A stretch of DNA of 6,366 nucleotides from JABDBK01 sp964453575. Its GTDB lineage: Bacteria > Pseudomonadota > Gammaproteobacteria > DSM-16500. The notes below the pieces were generated by a model, which was not told where the DNA came from, made no database searches, and worked only from the letters and a program-made list of their open reading frames with translations. The stretch is taken from the NCBI GenBank assembly GCA_964453575.1, contig CAYVRW010000115.1, forward strand, positions 1 to 6,366. The letters are read 5' to 3'. Positions 5,498 through 6,366 of this stretch are shown here, piece by piece (within the stretch, counting starts at the first letter, position 1; each line of letters starts with the position of its first letter). The position numbers and the translations under genes are program-made.

Positions 5498-5762
5498 TTT
5501 TTTTGAAAGCTTTGCAGATTACGTTGGCATGGCAGGGGTGGTTATCACTTTAATAGCTTATCTTGCGATCAGTACAGGTAAAATTTCATCAGATACATTT
5601 AAGTATCAAGGGTTAAATTCTGCGGCTGGTTTGATGTTATTGTTTTCGTTGTATTTCCATTGGAATACACCCACAGTCATCATGGAATCGTTGTGGGTGT
5701 TGATTAGTGTGATAGGGATGGTGAGAGTGATGCGAATGAAACGTAAAGCTTTGCAAGAATAA
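5490..5762 (+). CDS. Small three-helix membrane protein, CBU_0592-like
   Basis: This 90-residue integral membrane protein has three predicted helices at about 10-29, 43-58 and 63-81, and a basic C-terminal tail (RMKRKALQE). The conserved-looking pattern is G..V.LIAYLAISTGKISSDTFKYQ, LNS.AGLMLLFSL and HWNTP..I.ESLWVLISVIGM.R. This resembles the small membrane family annotated as CBU_0592-type; function is unknown, and I recall that name without having checked it. The ATG lies inside the dusA stop region (8-bp overlap), with AGAGG at 5476-5480 giving a 9-nt spacing, so it is co-transcribed and probably translationally coupled with dusA. No biochemical link to tRNA modification is implied. It has no signal peptide beyond the first helix. 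Confidence 0.85.
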   Translation: MFDFFESFADYVGMAGVVITLIAYLAISTGKISSDTFKYQGLNSAAGLMLLFSLYFHWNTPTVIMESLWVLISVIGMVRVMRMKRKALQE

Positions 5763-5808
5763 TATGGAAACTATGTTGTTTTTTCTAAAAACACGAGATT
5801 TATTTTTA

Positions 5809-5833
5809 AATTCGTTAAAATTGCTAACGAATT
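5809..5833. other. AT-rich stem-loop in the gap after the membrane-protein gene
   Basis: AATTCGTTA (5809-5817) and TAACGAATT (5825-5833) form a perfect 9-bp stem with a 7-nt loop. It is 46 bp past the stop at 5762 and 64 bp before the next likely start at 5898. A T run (about 5850-5856) is too far to make a standard terminator. It could be a weak terminator or an operator dyad for the downstream gene. Confidence 0.5.
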
Positions 5834-5897
5834 AGATGTGATAGATCATTTTTTTCATCTAAAACTTACAGTTATTAATTATGAGAGAAAAAATAAT

Positions 5898-6272
5898 ATG
5901 AAATCTATATTTCGAAGACTACTAGGAACTGAGCCACAGTTTACTAAAGAGATGGAAGCTGCTTTAGTAAAAGAAGGTAAAGAGCTGGGTCAAAAAACAA
6001 AAGGTGAAATGGAGGATTGTATGGTCAAGTATCTTACAGAAAAATCCAACCTTAATGGCGAGCTTCAACAATGCATAAAAACTTCTCCCGATGATCAGAG
6101 CAGAGATCGATGTGTCAAAGAACGAGTGGAGCGTTATCTAAGTAACAAAACCAAGCGTTCGGAATGTATGAACAATGCATTTTTAAGACTTCAAGAAAAT
6201 ATACACGCTTCTGCAGAAAGATTTGCAGAACAATTTTCAGAAGATGAAAATGGATTTTCTATGCCAGGTTGA
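5898..6272 (+). CDS. Hypothetical protein with four symmetrically spaced cysteines
   Basis: I do not recognise this protein. I prefer ATG 5898 (124 aa) over the in-frame GTG at 5838, because the 20 extra residues look like translated intergenic sequence and cross an AT-rich spacer. GAGA at about 5883-5886 is a weak ribosome binding site. The protein is charged and predicted all-helical, with a basic N-terminus (MKSIFRRLLG) and no signal peptide or membrane helix. Its cysteines at 41, 59, 72 and 90 form C-X17-C-X12-C-X17-C. The two CX17C segments are similar in length and charge, like two antiparallel helices or a duplicated unit. The C-terminus is acidic (EQFSEDENGF). A REP-like element lies 20 bp after the stop. 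A small disulfide- or metal-stabilised helical hairpin is possible but unproven. Confidence 0.7.
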   Translation: MKSIFRRLLGTEPQFTKEMEAALVKEGKELGQKTKGEMEDCMVKYLTEKSNLNGELQQCIKTSPDDQSRDRCVKERVERYLSNKTKRSECMNNAFLRLQENIHASAERFAEQFSEDENGFSMPG

Positions 6273-6291
6273 ATGATTTAAAGTCCACCAG

Positions 6292-6331
6292 TGGTGGGCA
6301 CAGGCCTCGCGGCCTTTTGCCCACCCTACAT
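6292..6331 (-). repeat. 40-bp REP-like hairpin element, copy 2
   Basis: This element is identical to 575-614 and in the same orientation, 20 bp after the stop of the cysteine-patterned gene. It has the same nested arms (outer 8 bp, inner 5 bp) and GTAG at the minus-strand 5' end. Here the upstream bases add a further dyad, CCACCA-G-TGGTGG (6285-6297), which could compete with the outer stem. The flanks of the two copies are unrelated, so this is a dispersed repeat rather than a larger duplication. Confidence 0.85.
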
Positions 6332-6366
6332 ACCCCATATTTTTATTCCTCATCCCAATTCAACGT

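Noticed and set aside
5777..5793. Small A/T hairpin TGTTTTT-TCT-AAAAACA after the membrane-protein gene
   Set aside because: Seven almost pure A-T pairs in an AT-rich spacer are expected by chance and no T run follows.
5838..5897. GTG at 5838 as the start of the four-cysteine gene
   Set aside because: The added 20 residues look like translated spacer and no ribosome binding site precedes the GTG; ATG 5898 begins a typical charged N-terminus.
575..6331. A composite mobile element bounded by the two 40-bp repeats
   Set aside because: The interval contains housekeeping genes (lapA, lapB, dusA) and no transposase; the copies fit independent REP insertions better.
1..6366. CRISPR arrays, tRNA or rRNA genes, integrase or transposase genes
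   Set aside because: No regularly spaced repeats, no cloverleaf-like sequence and no such protein motifs were seen on either strand.

Overview
The window looks like an AT-rich gammaproteobacterial chromosome, most like the Legionella/Coxiella side of the class. Three things suggest this: the rpsA-lapA-lapB order, a DusA of clear gammaproteobacterial type, and a small membrane protein of the type named after Coxiella CBU_0592. This placement rests on recognition by eye, not on a search.

Layout. Positions 1-551 hold the 3' end of rpsA (ribosomal protein S1). A 40-bp REP-like hairpin element follows, then lapA and lapB (659-2115), whose stop and start codons overlap. LapA and LapB are the inner-membrane pair that adjusts lipopolysaccharide synthesis through FtsH-dependent turnover of LpxC. 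After lapB the window becomes accessory in character. It holds a 342-residue orphan protein gene (2211-3239), a double-hairpin sequence, and a second copy of the lapB 3' end (3323-3347). On the minus strand there is a BrnA-type antitoxin gene (3360-3677), with only the C-terminal half of its BrnT toxin partner upstream of it (3631-3789). A 168-residue orphan gene (3927-4433) follows, behind a perfect palindrome.

From 4535 the content is again partly housekeeping: dusA (tRNA-dihydrouridine synthase A) overlaps a gene for a small three-helix membrane protein (5490-5762). The window ends with a small gene of unknown function whose four cysteines are symmetrically spaced (5898-6272), followed by a second exact copy of the 40-bp REP-like element.

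The most interesting structure is the lapB-downstream segment. A 21-bp exact duplication of the lapB 3' end, in the same reading frame and ending in its own stop codon, brackets an orphan gene plus a double hairpin. This looks like an inserted cassette that left lapB intact. Next to it is a decayed toxin-antitoxin locus in which the antitoxin survives and the toxin is truncated. The dusA promoter region is also unusual: an extended -10 box sits so close to the best start codon that the mRNA is probably leaderless, and several copies of a CAAATTGGC motif lie just upstream.
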